From contig SVEE01000012.1 of assembly GCA_015057525.1 (NCBI GenBank), positions 1-64,000 on the forward strand: a stretch of DNA of 64,000 nt. The letters run 5' to 3'. Both the position numbers and the translations under genes were made by a program. The DNA is from Lachnospiraceae bacterium. GTDB lineage: Bacteria > Bacillota > Clostridia > Lachnospirales > Lachnospiraceae. This document shows, piece after piece, positions 1 to 10,581 of the stretch (position 1 is the stretch's first letter; every line of letters begins with the position of its first letter). The notes below the pieces were generated by a model. That model was given only the letters and a program-made list of their open reading frames with translations. It did no database searches and was not told the DNA's origin.

Positions 1-1203
1 GGAGGTCAGGCACCACAGCCGCCAATGGGACAGCCGATGATGGGAGGCCAGGCACCACAGGCACCAATGGGTAGACCGATGATGGGAGGTCAGGCACCAC
101 AGGCACCAATGGGACAGCCAATGATGGGAGGTCAGGCACCACAGGCACCAATGGGACAGCCGATGATGGGAGGTCAGGCACCAATGGGACAGCCGATGAT
201 GGGAGGCCAGGCACCAATGGGACAGCCGATGATGGGAGGCCAGGCACCACAGGCACCAATGGGACAACCAATAAATGAAGAACAGCAAGCGAAAAAACAA
301 GAAGAAAAACCAGTTATAGAGGAGAAAAATTCTGTTAAATCAGAAATACCTGCTCCAGTAGCACCAGAGATGCCAAAGCCAGTGGCACCAGAGATGCCAA
401 AGCCAGTGGCACCAGAGATGCCAAAGCCAGTGGCACCGGAGATGCCAAAGCCAGTGGCACCAGAGATGCCAAAGCCAGTGGCACCAGAGATGCCAAAACC
501 AGTGGCACCAGAGATGCCAAAGCCGGTGGCACCAGAGATGCCAAAGCCAGTGGCACCGGAGATGCCAAAACCAGTGGCACCAGAGATGCCAAAGCCAGTG
601 GCACCAGAGATGCCAAAGCCAGTGGCACCGGAGATGCCAAAACCAGTGGCACCAGAGATGCCAAAGCCGGTAGCACCAGAGATGCCAAAGCCGGTGGCAC
701 CAGAGATGCCAAAGCCGGTAGCACCAGAGATGCCAAAGCCAGTAGCACCAGAGATGCCAAAGCCAGTTGTGCCAGGCCCAATTATGGCAAATTCTGTTAA
801 ACCTAGAGATGAGGAATTTGACCCTGATGTTACAGTATTGGTCAACGAGGGTCCGGGTGCGTTGTTAACAGGTATTGCTAGTCAAATTGGAACTAAGCCA
901 ATACCTCACCTTGTTCGCAAGAAAACAGGAGAGATTATAAATATAACAAAAACGGAATTTTCTATAGGAAAATCAAAAACTAAGGCAGATTATTCTATAG
1001 AGAATAATACAGCAATAAGCCGTGTGCATTGTATAATCATCCAGAGAGACGGAGTGAATTACATTAAAGACAATGGTTCTACAAATCATACATATATTAA
1101 TGGTATTGAATTGCAACCAGGTAAGGAAGTTCTCTTAAAGAACAAGACAGTGATTCAGATGGGTGATGAGGAATTTACATTCCTTTTAAGAAAGGGAGAA
1201 TAA
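1..1203 (+). CDS. FHA-domain protein with two kinds of tandem repeat (5' end outside window)
   Basis: The reading frame is open from the first base, so the true start lies upstream. The visible part begins with imperfect Gly/Met/Pro/Gln repeats of the type [11 protein letters not shown], then a charged linker, then 17 copies of the octapeptide VAPEMPKP, and ends with a forkhead-associated domain (about nt 907-1195). FHA landmarks are FSIGKSK, ISRVH and the [11 protein letters not shown] loop, which in this family bind phospho-threonine. No membrane segment is visible, so it is probably a cytoplasmic reader of the neighbouring Ser/Thr kinase. The stop is followed after 1 nt by a PP2C phosphatase, which suggests one operon. 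A TVL motif ([10 protein letters not shown]) before the FHA domain resembles the T-x-V-L motifs of the protein at 4276. The FHA call is firm; the biological role is not known. Confidence 0.9.
   Translation, partial: GGQAPQPPMGQPMMGGQAPQAPMGRPMMGGQAPQAPMGQPMMGGQAPQAPMGQPMMGGQAPMGQPMMGGQAPMGQPMMGGQAPQAPMGQPINEEQQAKKQEEKPVIEEKNSVKSEIPAPVAPEMPKPVAPEMPKPVAPEMPKPVAPEMPKPVAPEMPKPVAPEMPKPVAPEMPKPVAPEMPKPVAPEMPKPVAPEMPKPVAPEMPKPVAPEMPKPVAPEMPKPVAPEMPKPVAPEMPKPVAPEMPKPVAPEMPKPVVPGPIMANSVKPRDEEFDPDVTVLVNEGPGALLTGIASQIGTKPIPHLVRKKTGEIINITKTEFSIGKSKTKADYSIENNTAISRVHCIIIQRDGVNYIKDNGSTNHTYINGIELQPGKEVLLKNKTVIQMGDEEFTFLLRKGE
358..765 (+). repeat. 17 x 24-bp in-frame tandem repeat (VAPEMPKP)
   Basis: 408 bp made of exactly 17 units of 24 bp, differing only by occasional third-position changes (cca/ccg, aag/aaa, gtg/gta). 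It encodes a Pro-rich spacer. A shorter repeat family ([11 protein letters not shown]) lies just upstream at about 1-270. Such minisatellites commonly change length by slippage; each 24-bp step would keep the frame. Confidence 0.95.
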
Positions 1204-1204
1204 T

Positions 1205-1975
1205 ATGGAATACATTGCAGCGTATCATACTGATGTGGGTATTTCGAAAAAGACTAATCAGGACTCGTTGGCAATTAAGATTGTCAACACAAAAGATGGT
1301 GTTGTGGCTTTCGGAATAGTATGTGATGGTATGGGAGGTCTTTCTAAGGGAGAACTTGCCAGCAAAGAAGTAATAATGTCATTTTGTAATTGGTTTGACA
1401 ATCAGTTTGTTGATAGTGTTGAGAATGGTACATTTGACGAAAATCAGCTAGTAACACAGTGGAATGACATTGTTCAGTCAGAAAATAAAAGATTAGGAGC
1501 ATTTGGCGAAGAGAATCATCTTATGCTTGGAACAACTCTTTCAGCCATACTTATGTATAAAGAACAATATTATATTGTTCATGTAGGTGATAGTCGTATA
1601 TATGAGTTAGCAAACACTGTTACCCAGCTTACAAATGATCAGACTTTTATTGCTAGAGAAATAGCAGCGGGAAGAATGACAGAGGAACAAGCGAAGACTG
1701 ATCCTAGAAGAAGTGTACTTCTCCAGTGTGTAGGAGCTTCACAGATAGTTGAGCCAGAGTTCACAAAGGGAACAATTCAGAGAAATGCAGTGTATATGCT
1801 TTGCTCTGACGGTTTTAGACATCAAATATCTAACGAAGAAATAATGGAGAAAATTGGTCCTGCCGCTTCTACAGATGAGGAGAAAATGAAATTTGGAGCA
1901 ATATACTTAACTGAATTAGTTAAAAACAGAAAAGAATCAGACAATATATCTGTAGCTCTAATTAGAACAATCTAG
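1205..1975 (+). CDS. PP2C-family Ser/Thr protein phosphatase
   Basis: 256 residues, the full length of a stand-alone bacterial PP2C (PrpC/Stp type). The metal-binding motifs are all present: VCDGMGGLSKGE near residue 40, HVGDSRIYEL in the middle, CSDGF, and the C-terminal ESDNIS. It should remove phosphate from Ser/Thr residues in a Mn/Mg-dependent way and counteract the kinase encoded next. The ATG lies 1 nt after the stop of the FHA gene, so the two are probably translationally coupled. No membrane segment. Family assignment is secure; the partner kinase is inferred from gene order. Confidence 0.93.
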   Translation: MEYIAAYHTDVGISKKTNQDSLAIKIVNTKDGVVAFGIVCDGMGGLSKGELASKEVIMSFCNWFDNQFVDSVENGTFDENQLVTQWNDIVQSENKRLGAFGEENHLMLGTTLSAILMYKEQYYIVHVGDSRIYELANTVTQLTNDQTFIAREIAAGRMTEEQAKTDPRRSVLLQCVGASQIVEPEFTKGTIQRNAVYMLCSDGFRHQISNEEIMEKIGPAASTDEEKMKFGAIYLTELVKNRKESDNISVALIRTI

Positions 1976-2026
1976 TTTTTTGACTAATGATTCCAGCATG
2001 GGATAATTTGGAAGGAATGGAAATAT

Positions 2027-4258
2027 ATGACTAAGGAAGGTACTGTACTAGACGGTAAATATGAAATATGGAAGGAAGTTGGACGAGGTGGAATGTCCAT
2101 CGTGTATCTCGCTAGAGATAACAGACTTAATAAGCAGTGGGCGGTTAAGGAGATAAAAAACGATGGCTCTAAATCAGCAAATACATTGCTTAAGGGTCTT
2201 GAACGTGAGGCAAATATTCTTAAGAATGTTGACCATGCCGTACTTCCAAGAATTGTGGATATTATTAATCAGGAAGGAACTATCTATGTAGTAATGGATT
2301 TCATAGAGGGTGAAACAATTTCTGACAGATTAAAGAAGGAAGGGGCACAGCCACAGGAGCTTGTAATAGAATGGGGACTACAGCTCGCAAGTGCTCTTGA
2401 CTACCTTCATAATATGAATCCACCTGTAATATATCGAGACATGAAACCGTCTAATGTAATGATTAAGCCAGAGGGTGGAGTTAAGCTTATCGACTTTGGT
2501 ACAGCAAAAGAATATGAAATAGAAAATAATGCAGATACCACTGCTCTTGGTACAAGAGGATATGCAGCGCCGGAACAGTTTGGTGATGCTCAAGGACGAG
2601 GTATATATAATACAGATGCAAGAACTGATATATATAACTTAGGTGCAACACTTTATCATATTGTTACAGGTATGAATCCATGTGAGCCACCTTACGAGAT
2701 AAAACCGATTAGAACGTGGAATCCGGCATTGTCCACTGGACTTGAGAAAATTATTACAAAGTGTACTCAGGCCGATCCTAACGACAGATATCAGAATTGT
2801 GCAGAGCTCATGTATGCTTTACAGCATTATACGGAGTTAGATGATTCATATAAAAAGAAAAACAAAAGAAAAATGGCAGCATTTGTGTCCACATCAATAC
2901 TGGCTGTTGCAGCCGGTATCACTTCTTTAGTAGGTTACAAAGGGATACAAAAGATTAACCTTGAGAATTACAATGCATATATGGAAGTTGGATACGAATA
3001 TAGCGTTCAAGGAGAGTATGAACTTGCGGCTGCTGAATATAAAAAAGCTTTTGACCTAGATGGCTCAAAATCAGATGCGTACATTAAATATATGAATGTA
3101 TATATTAATGCATATGGAGATGAGACAGAGGATAAAGAATTACATAAGGCAAATCAAGAAAAAATCAATTATTGTTTAAATACTGTGGCTAACCGAGTGG
3201 AAGAAGGTAGAGATGGTGTTGACAAGAATAATGAAGTTATATACGAATTAGCGTGTGCATATTTTAATGAAGTGGATTCGGGATATAAGCAGGCTGAGAA
3301 ATATTTTGGTTACATAGATGATGACTACAAGGATTATGAGAAAGCACAAGCATACAAACAGATATGTACCTTGCTAGGCAATGGAGTATCATATGATGAG
3401 TCAGAAGAAACACAGGAGTTTCTGGATACATTAAACTATTTCTATGACAAAAATATTGCTCCATATGACAATGACGATGAAACAAAATATGTGAATTATA
3501 ATAGCTTGGCTACGGTGTGTGTGACTAACAAACGAGTTCCAGGAATTACGGAACTGGCAGATGAGAAAATTACACAGGCACTTAAGGATTTTGAAGAATA
3601 TACAGTTCAGAATACTGACAAATACGATTACGAATACGAGTTTTACTCAAAATTATCCGAAATATATGATCAGATGGCGTTAGATGCTGAAACTCCAGAA
3701 GATAGTGTAGAATATTATTTCATGGAGATAGAACAGTCTGAGAATTGTATCAAGAAAGTAAAGAAAGATATCGACAAAGGTATTGTTGATGATATTCTTG
3801 GACAGGGTGGAAACGAAGTAAGAAGTAATATTAAATATTATAATAAGATGAATGATATTGCTGATTCATATTTAGATATGTATGAGTTGACAGGTGAAAA
3901 GTCTTATTATGAAGATGCCATAAATACTTACATTGAAATGGAAGAAATTTTTGGTAAAGATAATGATTACTATAGTAAGTTGATTTATGGTAGTCACATG
4001 GGATGTATGGTGTCGTATTATGAAGAGATAGAAGATGAATATGATATGGCAAAATGGTCTCAGGCTACAAAAGACGAAATGTTGGCTCTCTATGAGGAGG
4101 GTAAAAACATTAAGGACATTGAGGATGCGACAGGTTGGATAGACGATTCGGAGGTTGAAGACCTACAATCAGAGACAATTGTTGACGAACCAGAGGTTGG
4201 TGAATCTACACATGAAGAATCAACTGAAGATACAACTGAAGAAAGCACAGCTGAGTAG
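2027..4258 (+). CDS. Membrane Ser/Thr protein kinase with C-terminal TPR-like region
   Basis: 743 residues. The N-terminal Hanks-type kinase has a Gly-rich loop (VGRGGMS, residues 18-24), Lys41 in AVKEIK, catalytic Asp138 in YRDMKPSN and a DFG at 156-158. One membrane segment follows at about 283-306. Instead of the PASTA domains usual for PrkC/Stk1, the rest (about 310-700) is Tyr/Asp/Glu-rich and helical, with a TPR-like start (GEYELAAAEYKKAFDLD), and ends in a Thr/Glu-rich tail. The outer part is therefore more likely a protein-binding sensor than a muropeptide sensor. It sits between the PP2C gene and the T-x-V-L protein in the same direction. Kinase call is secure; the topology of the C-terminal part is inferred. 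Confidence 0.92.
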   Translation: MTKEGTVLDGKYEIWKEVGRGGMSIVYLARDNRLNKQWAVKEIKNDGSKSANTLLKGLEREANILKNVDHAVLPRIVDIINQEGTIYVVMDFIEGETISDRLKKEGAQPQELVIEWGLQLASALDYLHNMNPPVIYRDMKPSNVMIKPEGGVKLIDFGTAKEYEIENNADTTALGTRGYAAPEQFGDAQGRGIYNTDARTDIYNLGATLYHIVTGMNPCEPPYEIKPIRTWNPALSTGLEKIITKCTQADPNDRYQNCAELMYALQHYTELDDSYKKKNKRKMAAFVSTSILAVAAGITSLVGYKGIQKINLENYNAYMEVGYEYSVQGEYELAAAEYKKAFDLDGSKSDAYIKYMNVYINAYGDETEDKELHKANQEKINYCLNTVANRVEEGRDGVDKNNEVIYELACAYFNEVDSGYKQAEKYFGYIDDDYKDYEKAQAYKQICTLLGNGVSYDESEETQEFLDTLNYFYDKNIAPYDNDDETKYVNYNSLATVCVTNKRVPGITELADEKITQALKDFEEYTVQNTDKYDYEYEFYSKLSEIYDQMALDAETPEDSVEYYFMEIEQSENCIKKVKKDIDKGIVDDILGQGGNEVRSNIKYYNKMNDIADSYLDMYELTGEKSYYEDAINTYIEMEEIFGKDNDYYSKLIYGSHMGCMVSYYEEIEDEYDMAKWSQATKDEMLALYEEGKNIKDIEDATGWIDDSEVEDLQSETIVDEPEVGESTHEESTEDTTEESTAE

Positions 4259-4275
4259 AAGGGAGAGTGGTAGTG

Positions 4276-4947
4276 ATGAGAAGCGTTTATGAAGCATGTT
4301 TCTACGGCGGTTTGATATTAGCTATACTCTTTCTAATAACAGCGATAATACTGTTCATAGCATTAAAGATTCCTAAGGTCTTTAATGAACTAACAGGTAG
4401 AGCTGCTAAGAAGGCCATGCAGGGCATGAAGGAGGGTAAGACAACTGTAAGTGAAGTGGCTAAACAGGAGCAGAAAAAGTATTACAATCAATCCACAGGA
4501 AAAATAAAAATTAGAGATACTGTAGCACAAAAACCTAGAAATGGTGCTACAACTGGTAATCTTACTAATACAGTAGAACCAGTACAGGGTGATGGACAGA
4601 TAACTGGTGATGATGAGACGACATTGTTAAAGAAAAAGGTGTCTGTTCCAGATGAGGAAGAGACAGCGGTGTTATCATCAAATGATGATGACTCTGCAAC
4701 AGATGTTTTATCATCCAATGCCATAGATGAAGAGGCAACAGATGTTCTTACATCACAAGATGTAGAAGATGATGTTACAGATGTGTTGAGAAGTGAGGAT
4801 GAAGAGGCGACAGATGTTCTTAGAAATCCTGATATAGATGACGAGGATGCTACATCTGTACTTTCAGAACCGGATGACATAAAACTTGCAAGAAAAGTTA
4901 AAGTGTTGTATAACATTGTCGTTGTACATACTGATGAAAAATTATAA
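4276..4947 (+). CDS. Small membrane protein with repeated T-x-V-L motifs
   Basis: About 223 residues. An N-terminal membrane segment (residues about 8-32) is followed by a basic stretch and an acidic tail holding ETTLL, ETAVL, ATDVL (three times), VTDVL and ATSVL, each in an Asp/Glu-rich setting. FHA domains typically bind pThr with a preference at the +3 position, and each of these Thr residues has Leu at +3, so this tail looks like a multivalent phospho-acceptor for the neighbouring kinase and FHA protein; that is inference. The ATG at 4276 was chosen because the AAGGGAG at 4258-4264 is well spaced to it; the GTG at 4267 is too close. No named family recognised. Confidence 0.8.
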   Translation: MRSVYEACFYGGLILAILFLITAIILFIALKIPKVFNELTGRAAKKAMQGMKEGKTTVSEVAKQEQKKYYNQSTGKIKIRDTVAQKPRNGATTGNLTNTVEPVQGDGQITGDDETTLLKKKVSVPDEEETAVLSSNDDDSATDVLSSNAIDEEATDVLTSQDVEDDVTDVLRSEDEEATDVLRNPDIDDEDATSVLSEPDDIKLARKVKVLYNIVVVHTDEKL

Positions 4948-4958
4948 GGAGGAATGGG

Positions 4959-7900
4959 ATGAAAAACTTATTCAGAAAAGAAAATAAAGTTAATAAAGTC
5001 ATAGCTTTGTGGCTTGTTTTCATAATGATGTTAGTTCCCCTTGTTTCTCATATGGGTTCTAAGGAGGGGGCTAAAGCGGCTAATGCCAATACACCTATGG
5101 AACTAGAAACTTCTTTTGAGTTAGTACTTACAAATACAAACTCAGTCGAAGCAAAGGATTTAAGTGGGGTAGGTGGAAATTCAGCTGAGCTAGCTGTAAC
5201 AGGAATAACGCCTATAACAAAGAATTTTTATTTTGATACAAGTTCCAATGGAATGGGAGTAAATCTTAATACTCCTAATGTAACTGTTTCGGGTGATATT
5301 TCTTATAATAGTAATGATTATAGTGTGTCTGGTTACAGTATTACATGTAGCGAAGAGTCGGATGATTTTCTTCCGGCTGCTACAGGAGAAATAAATGTAG
5401 TAAGCAATATAGCACAGACAAAAACTTACAATTATTATGCTAAGTTTGAATTGACTAACAAGAGCGATTCTAGTGACGTTATTTCAACTTGTTATGTAAA
5501 GGTAGCTACATATAATTTTACTAAAGAAGATGCATTTACTACAAATCCTACTTGGGTAGATGAAAACGGTACAGGTACAGACCCAAATAAGTGGTATAAA
5601 CCATCAAATGTTTCGGCAGCAGGAGCAACTACTGAGTTCAACGGCGACGGCACACACCCTGAATATTTAGGTGTTGTGAAGTATGCGTTTGCTAAATATG
5701 TGGATGGGAAAAACACATATTCAGAGTATACAAGTATGACCAAGGGTTGGACAAAAGCGGCTGAGGGTGTAAATTTAACTAATCGTTCATCAGGCTCTTA
5801 TATTGGATTTATTGGATACTTTGGCTCTGATTCAGACACAGAACCAATGAAGGTTCAGTCTATTGGTGTGGTTAAGGTAGATCTTGGCAATCCGTCTTTT
5901 GTTTCTGCTGGAAATTATTCACAGGGTGGATATTTATATTATTGTGAAAATGGTTGGAGTGATTTTGACCCAACAAATTCTAACAAGTATACAGAGGCAG
6001 TTGGAACCGACAAAGAAATACTTGCTTCTGATCTTTCTAAGTATAGATATTATGTGAAATTTAAGGATTGGGATGATGAATCAGGTATCTCAAAGGTATA
6101 TATAAAGCAAGGAAGTAATCCTGAAGAGGAAGCTACTAAGGTGACAATAAATGGTTCAGATTACTGGTATTGTGAGGCTAAGCTTCTTGAAGATTCGGAC
6201 AAGATTTATGCTTGGGCAACAGATGTAGTTGGAAATACTTCCAAGCAAGGTAATGGTGAGGAAATACCTGGTAAAGTTAAAGAGTTTGCTCCTTCTTACG
6301 ATTTAACTTGGACATATGCTGGAACACCAAATTATGATATGACTACTGGAACAGAAATATATGTTGGACCAGAGAAAAATCTTATTCTTGATATGGATTT
6401 TTCTACAATGGACAAGATAGGTAGAGTAGTTGTTTCTGCAGATGTGAGTGGAAATCCTGTTACAATTGCAACTATAAACAACGAAGATTCCTCTACAACT
6501 AAACCATATTCTTTTGAGGAAACTGTAGATTTCTTTGATGAGCTTGGTGTAAGTACAGGTAGAATATCTAACATTAAAATAACTGTAAGAAAAACAGATG
6601 GTAGTGAGATGGTAAGTGCTTCGGTATCAAGCCCAGTATGGTATGATGGCACTGAGCCTGTTATTACTTATAATCCTAGTGACTCTTGGTATACTAGTGT
6701 GGCTGCTGCCAAGTTAGATGCCTATACTGTATCATCAGGTGATGCTGTAAATGATGAGAGTAATCTTGAAAGTGTTGTAATATCAATAGATGGTGTATCA
6801 GATACTATAGATAATATTGCTTCTTCTTCAGAGGGTGGAAACATTCAGTTTACTGGAGATTCAACCTCATCGGCAGGTACTTCTGTGACTATAAAAGCAA
6901 CAGATTCAGCTGGTAATGCTACAACAAAAAATTATACTGTTAAGATAGATACACAGGCGCCAACTATTACTGATCCAGTGGTAGCCTCAGACAATAGAGC
7001 ATTAAATGGAACAACAGTTGGATGTGAGGACAGTATTAAGTTTACTGCTACTGATAACATTGAAATTGGTAAAGTGGTGTATGTAATAGAGGATCCTAAT
7101 GGTATTGAAAAAGAGATTGTTGAGGATAATATTGGAGTGGCAACATTCAATGCCAGCAAAAAGTTGAAAGATGACTTAGGACTTACATTAGATGGACAGT
7201 ATACTTTGACTGTATATGTGTATGACTTAGCTGGATGGGCTAAATATACAAGCGAAGCAACATTTGAGTATGATTCGTCTGCTCCGGTTATGCTTAACGA
7301 TACTGGATTTGTTATTAAGGTAGTTGATCCGAATACTAGTGCTGTATCTTATGAAAGTGCAGAGATACCAGGTGTGCATGAAATTTCTGAGGATGGACAG
7401 TCATTCTATATTAGAAGTGATGACACTAATGAGTATTACTATAAGGTTGTTGTTGATGACGACAGTAACATTGATGTAAATCGTCTTAATAGCGAAGTTT
7501 TGCCGGAAGGACTTACATTAGTTACAGAAGCTGATGACCCTGCAGATTCAAGGTATGAATTCTACATAAAGGTTGATACATCTAAACTTAAAGTTGATGA
7601 AGGCTTAAGTCCAAGCGGTATAAAGGTTTATGATACGTTTGGAAACGAGTCTGAATTTACAATTCATCCTAATCTTTATTTGGTGGATGCAACTGTAAGA
7701 CCAAGAGCTACACTTTGCTATGCTGATGGTACTGCTGTAGATATTACAGATTCGTCAGTTGTTGAGGATTTGGCAAATGGTACATCAGAACAGTATTATG
7801 TAAAAATTGATGTTTCAAGTGCTGACCCGGTAACAGAAGTTATTTTGGCGGACACAACAACTGAGTATATTCAATCGTCAGATGGAACAAATAAATCGGA

Positions 7901-10571
7901 TATTGTAACATTATGTAATACTTATACAGATATGTTAGCGTTACCAACGGGCGATAATATACTTATCGATGAGTGGTTTGCTAAAATAAAAATAAATGGA
8001 AATACATACACAACAAGTCCATTGATTGAATTACTTTATGATAAGACTAATCCTGTTCTTGATGGAGTTAAGTCAGATATTGTATGGAGCAACAGTAAGG
8101 ACATTAGCTATAGTATTGTTTCAGGAAAAAATTCATCCGTTGAGTCTACTCTTGCAAAGGTTGTTGTTAATGTAACAAACAGTAATGCAGATATAACAAT
8201 GGCGGACTTGGCAGACGGAACTAAAACAAGTGTTGCTGGAACAGTATCAGTTCCTGAATCAAAGACTGTTGCAGGAACTAATGTTAAATTTACAGCACTC
8301 GATAATGCGGGCAATCCTTATGAAAGTCCAAATTATACATTCCTTGTTGATAAGACAGCTCCTAAGGTTGATTCCCTTGGAGTAGTTATAAATGATGCAT
8401 TTATTGATACAACAAAACCAACTACAGGAACTCCAGTAATTCTTACAGGTGTATCAGATAACCTTACATTAGCAGAAGTAAGCATTGCTGTTGTGTATCC
8501 TGATGGAGCAACTGTTAAGGGACAGACATTTACCTATGATGCTAACAGTGCTCTTGCAGAGGGAACAAATGGAGTACAGGAAACTTTAGGCTACACTCTT
8601 GAAGCAGTTAATGGTGTTGTTCCTGATGGTGTATACTATGCAACTGTAACAGCTAAGGATAAGGCTACAAATGAGTCTATAACTAAGGAAATTTACTTTA
8701 TAGTAGATAACACTGTTCCAGTAGTTACAGCGAAAGTAATTTCAGGTACTACTGCAGGCAAGGCTCCATTGACAGCATATGATGGAACAGTATACGATAA
8801 CTATTATTCGTCTAATGTAGATGTACAGCTTACATATACAGAAGCTAATAAGAAAGATATAGTTGTAACTGATAATGGAACTGAAGTTGAACCTAAGTGG
8901 TCGATTAATGAATACGGTCAGTATGTTGCTGTATTAACAGTTTCTGCAGAAGGCGGACACAATATTGTTATAAATGGTACAGATACAGCAGGTGCTCAGG
9001 CTGCACCTTGCTCAGTGTCATTCTATATTGATAAGCAAGTGCCAACAATTACTACTGTATTGAATGGTGGAATTGTTTACACTGAATCAATGGGCAAGTT
9101 AAAAATGACTGGCGACACAGGCCTTTCTGCATCTATTTCAGATGCTGCTGAGGATCCGGGAGATCTTAATGTTCAGATAATTAAAGCTGTGCCAGATCAA
9201 CCAGTATCAGCTCCGGCATATGTAAAGACAACTGCAAGACAGTTTGCATTTACAGATGAGGCAGATTATACAATTAATCTTTTCGCTATTGATATGGCAG
9301 GTAATCAGGGACCGGCAAGAACTGTTAACTTCCGAGTTGATAAGACAGCTCCTCAGATTACAATTTCAGGAGTTTCAGGTGGAGGTACATCAAGTTCTCA
9401 GGCAACTGTTTCCTTTGTTATGAAAGAGTTATTCTGGGCTGATTCAACTGGTACAGTTACAATTTACAGAAAAGCAGATGATAACTCGGCTGAAACACTT
9501 TATAAGACAATAAACTATACTCCAACAGCATATGAGACAGTTGTTTCTGAAACATTGACTGAGACAGGTAAGTATAGAATTGAATTTACAGCAAGTGACT
9601 GGATTGGTCATCAGGTAGAAACAAGTCAGACATTTACAATTGATAGAGATGCTCCAGAGTTAGTTCTTACTGCTAAGCAGAATAGTGCTGATTCAGAGGA
9701 TGTTGTTAAAAATAAGCAGAGTCTTGATGTTCCTGTTTATATAGGAGTAAGTGTTACTGATGCATTCTACTTAAGCAAGAATGTTACTATGACTGGTACC
9801 TATGTAAATGCAGAGGGTACAGTTTCGAACTTAACATTTGATGGGCTTGTACAGAGTGGAAATGGAACAGCGTTTGAAAACATCTACACAGAGGATGGAA
9901 CGTACACAATTAATGTTGTGACAACAGACGCAGCAGGTAATGAATCAAGTGCAAGTATTCAGTTTACAATTGATAATTCAGATCCTGTGATTTCAGAACT
10001 TCCAGCAGGATGGTCAGGAACAATAACTTCCTTTGAATATGTTGATCCTTTGACATTAGTATCTGACATGACAGACTGTGAAGTACACATGTACATTAAC
10101 GGTGTAGAGTATGATGGTTCAGAAGAACTTCCTGATGGTGCATACACTCTTGTTATTACAGCTGAGGATGAGCTTGGACATATAGTTGAAACTTCAACAG
10201 AGTTTGTAATTGATAGTCAAGCACCTGTGTTCATTGTAACTGGTGTTGAGAAAGACCAGGTTAAAAATGAAACATATCAAATTACAGTTTCTCTTCAGCT
10301 TGATGAGGATGAACTTTTATACGTTAAGTTAAACGGAGAAGAGCAAGCAATTGATCCAAATACTAAGACTTGTACAATTACTGTAGATAAGAAGGGTAAT
10401 TACACTCTTGAGATGGCTGCAAAGGATGCGGCAGGTAATGAGGCTTCAGACAAGTACGAGTTCAAGTACGGTGAAGATTTCAATTGGTGGATTATAGTTA
10501 TAATCGCACTTGCAGTAATTTTACTTGGCTTTATCATATTCATTGTTGCAAAAAAGAAAAAATCTGAATAA
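4959..10571 (+). CDS. Giant Ig-like-repeat surface protein with C-terminal membrane anchor
   Basis: 1870 residues. A signal peptide lies at about 1-43 (basic start, hydrophobic core, then AKAANA). The body consists of roughly ten bacterial Ig-like modules, recognisable by recurring borders of the type VDKTAP, IDTQAP, IDKQVP, IDRDAP, IDSQAP and by A-x-D-x-AGN signatures. The C-terminus has one membrane helix (WWIIVIIALAVILLG) followed by KKKKSE, so it is anchored by a stop-transfer helix rather than an LPXTG sortase motif. It is the last gene before a strong terminator, in the same direction as the kinase cluster. Likely an extended cell-wall-spanning adhesin or stalk; the ligand is unknown. 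AGGAGG precedes the ATG. Confidence 0.88.
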   Translation: MKNLFRKENKVNKVIALWLVFIMMLVPLVSHMGSKEGAKAANANTPMELETSFELVLTNTNSVEAKDLSGVGGNSAELAVTGITPITKNFYFDTSSNGMGVNLNTPNVTVSGDISYNSNDYSVSGYSITCSEESDDFLPAATGEINVVSNIAQTKTYNYYAKFELTNKSDSSDVISTCYVKVATYNFTKEDAFTTNPTWVDENGTGTDPNKWYKPSNVSAAGATTEFNGDGTHPEYLGVVKYAFAKYVDGKNTYSEYTSMTKGWTKAAEGVNLTNRSSGSYIGFIGYFGSDSDTEPMKVQSIGVVKVDLGNPSFVSAGNYSQGGYLYYCENGWSDFDPTNSNKYTEAVGTDKEILASDLSKYRYYVKFKDWDDESGISKVYIKQGSNPEEEATKVTINGSDYWYCEAKLLEDSDKIYAWATDVVGNTSKQGNGEEIPGKVKEFAPSYDLTWTYAGTPNYDMTTGTEIYVGPEKNLILDMDFSTMDKIGRVVVSADVSGNPVTIATINNEDSSTTKPYSFEETVDFFDELGVSTGRISNIKITVRKTDGSEMVSASVSSPVWYDGTEPVITYNPSDSWYTSVAAAKLDAYTVSSGDAVNDESNLESVVISIDGVSDTIDNIASSSEGGNIQFTGDSTSSAGTSVTIKATDSAGNATTKNYTVKIDTQAPTITDPVVASDNRALNGTTVGCEDSIKFTATDNIEIGKVVYVIEDPNGIEKEIVEDNIGVATFNASKKLKDDLGLTLDGQYTLTVYVYDLAGWAKYTSEATFEYDSSAPVMLNDTGFVIKVVDPNTSAVSYESAEIPGVHEISEDGQSFYIRSDDTNEYYYKVVVDDDSNIDVNRLNSEVLPEGLTLVTEADDPADSRYEFYIKVDTSKLKVDEGLSPSGIKVYDTFGNESEFTIHPNLYLVDATVRPRATLCYADGTAVDITDSSVVEDLANGTSEQYYVKIDVSSADPVTEVILADTTTEYIQSSDGTNKSDIVTLCNTYTDMLALPTGDNILIDEWFAKIKINGNTYTTSPLIELLYDKTNPVLDGVKSDIVWSNSKDISYSIVSGKNSSVESTLAKVVVNVTNSNADITMADLADGTKTSVAGTVSVPESKTVAGTNVKFTALDNAGNPYESPNYTFLVDKTAPKVDSLGVVINDAFIDTTKPTTGTPVILTGVSDNLTLAEVSIAVVYPDGATVKGQTFTYDANSALAEGTNGVQETLGYTLEAVNGVVPDGVYYATVTAKDKATNESITKEIYFIVDNTVPVVTAKVISGTTAGKAPLTAYDGTVYDNYYSSNVDVQLTYTEANKKDIVVTDNGTEVEPKWSINEYGQYVAVLTVSAEGGHNIVINGTDTAGAQAAPCSVSFYIDKQVPTITTVLNGGIVYTESMGKLKMTGDTGLSASISDAAEDPGDLNVQIIKAVPDQPVSAPAYVKTTARQFAFTDEADYTINLFAIDMAGNQGPARTVNFRVDKTAPQITISGVSGGGTSSSQATVSFVMKELFWADSTGTVTIYRKADDNSAETLYKTINYTPTAYETVVSETLTETGKYRIEFTASDWIGHQVETSQTFTIDRDAPELVLTAKQNSADSEDVVKNKQSLDVPVYIGVSVTDAFYLSKNVTMTGTYVNAEGTVSNLTFDGLVQSGNGTAFENIYTEDGTYTINVVTTDAAGNESSASIQFTIDNSDPVISELPAGWSGTITSFEYVDPLTLVSDMTDCEVHMYINGVEYDGSEELPDGAYTLVITAEDELGHIVETSTEFVIDSQAPVFIVTGVEKDQVKNETYQITVSLQLDEDELLYVKLNGEEQAIDPNTKTCTITVDKKGNYTLEMAAKDAAGNEASDKYEFKYGEDFNWWIIVIIALAVILLGFIIFIVAKKKKSE

Positions 10572-10581
10572 TTAATTTAGG

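Noticed and set aside
358-765. Possible CRISPR array
   Set aside because: Units are adjacent with no spacers and are in frame with a coding gene.
174-845. Long minus-strand reading frame over the 24-bp repeat
   Set aside because: It exists only because the repeat lacks stops in that frame; the FHA reading frame on the plus strand has start context, repeats in frame and a recognised domain.
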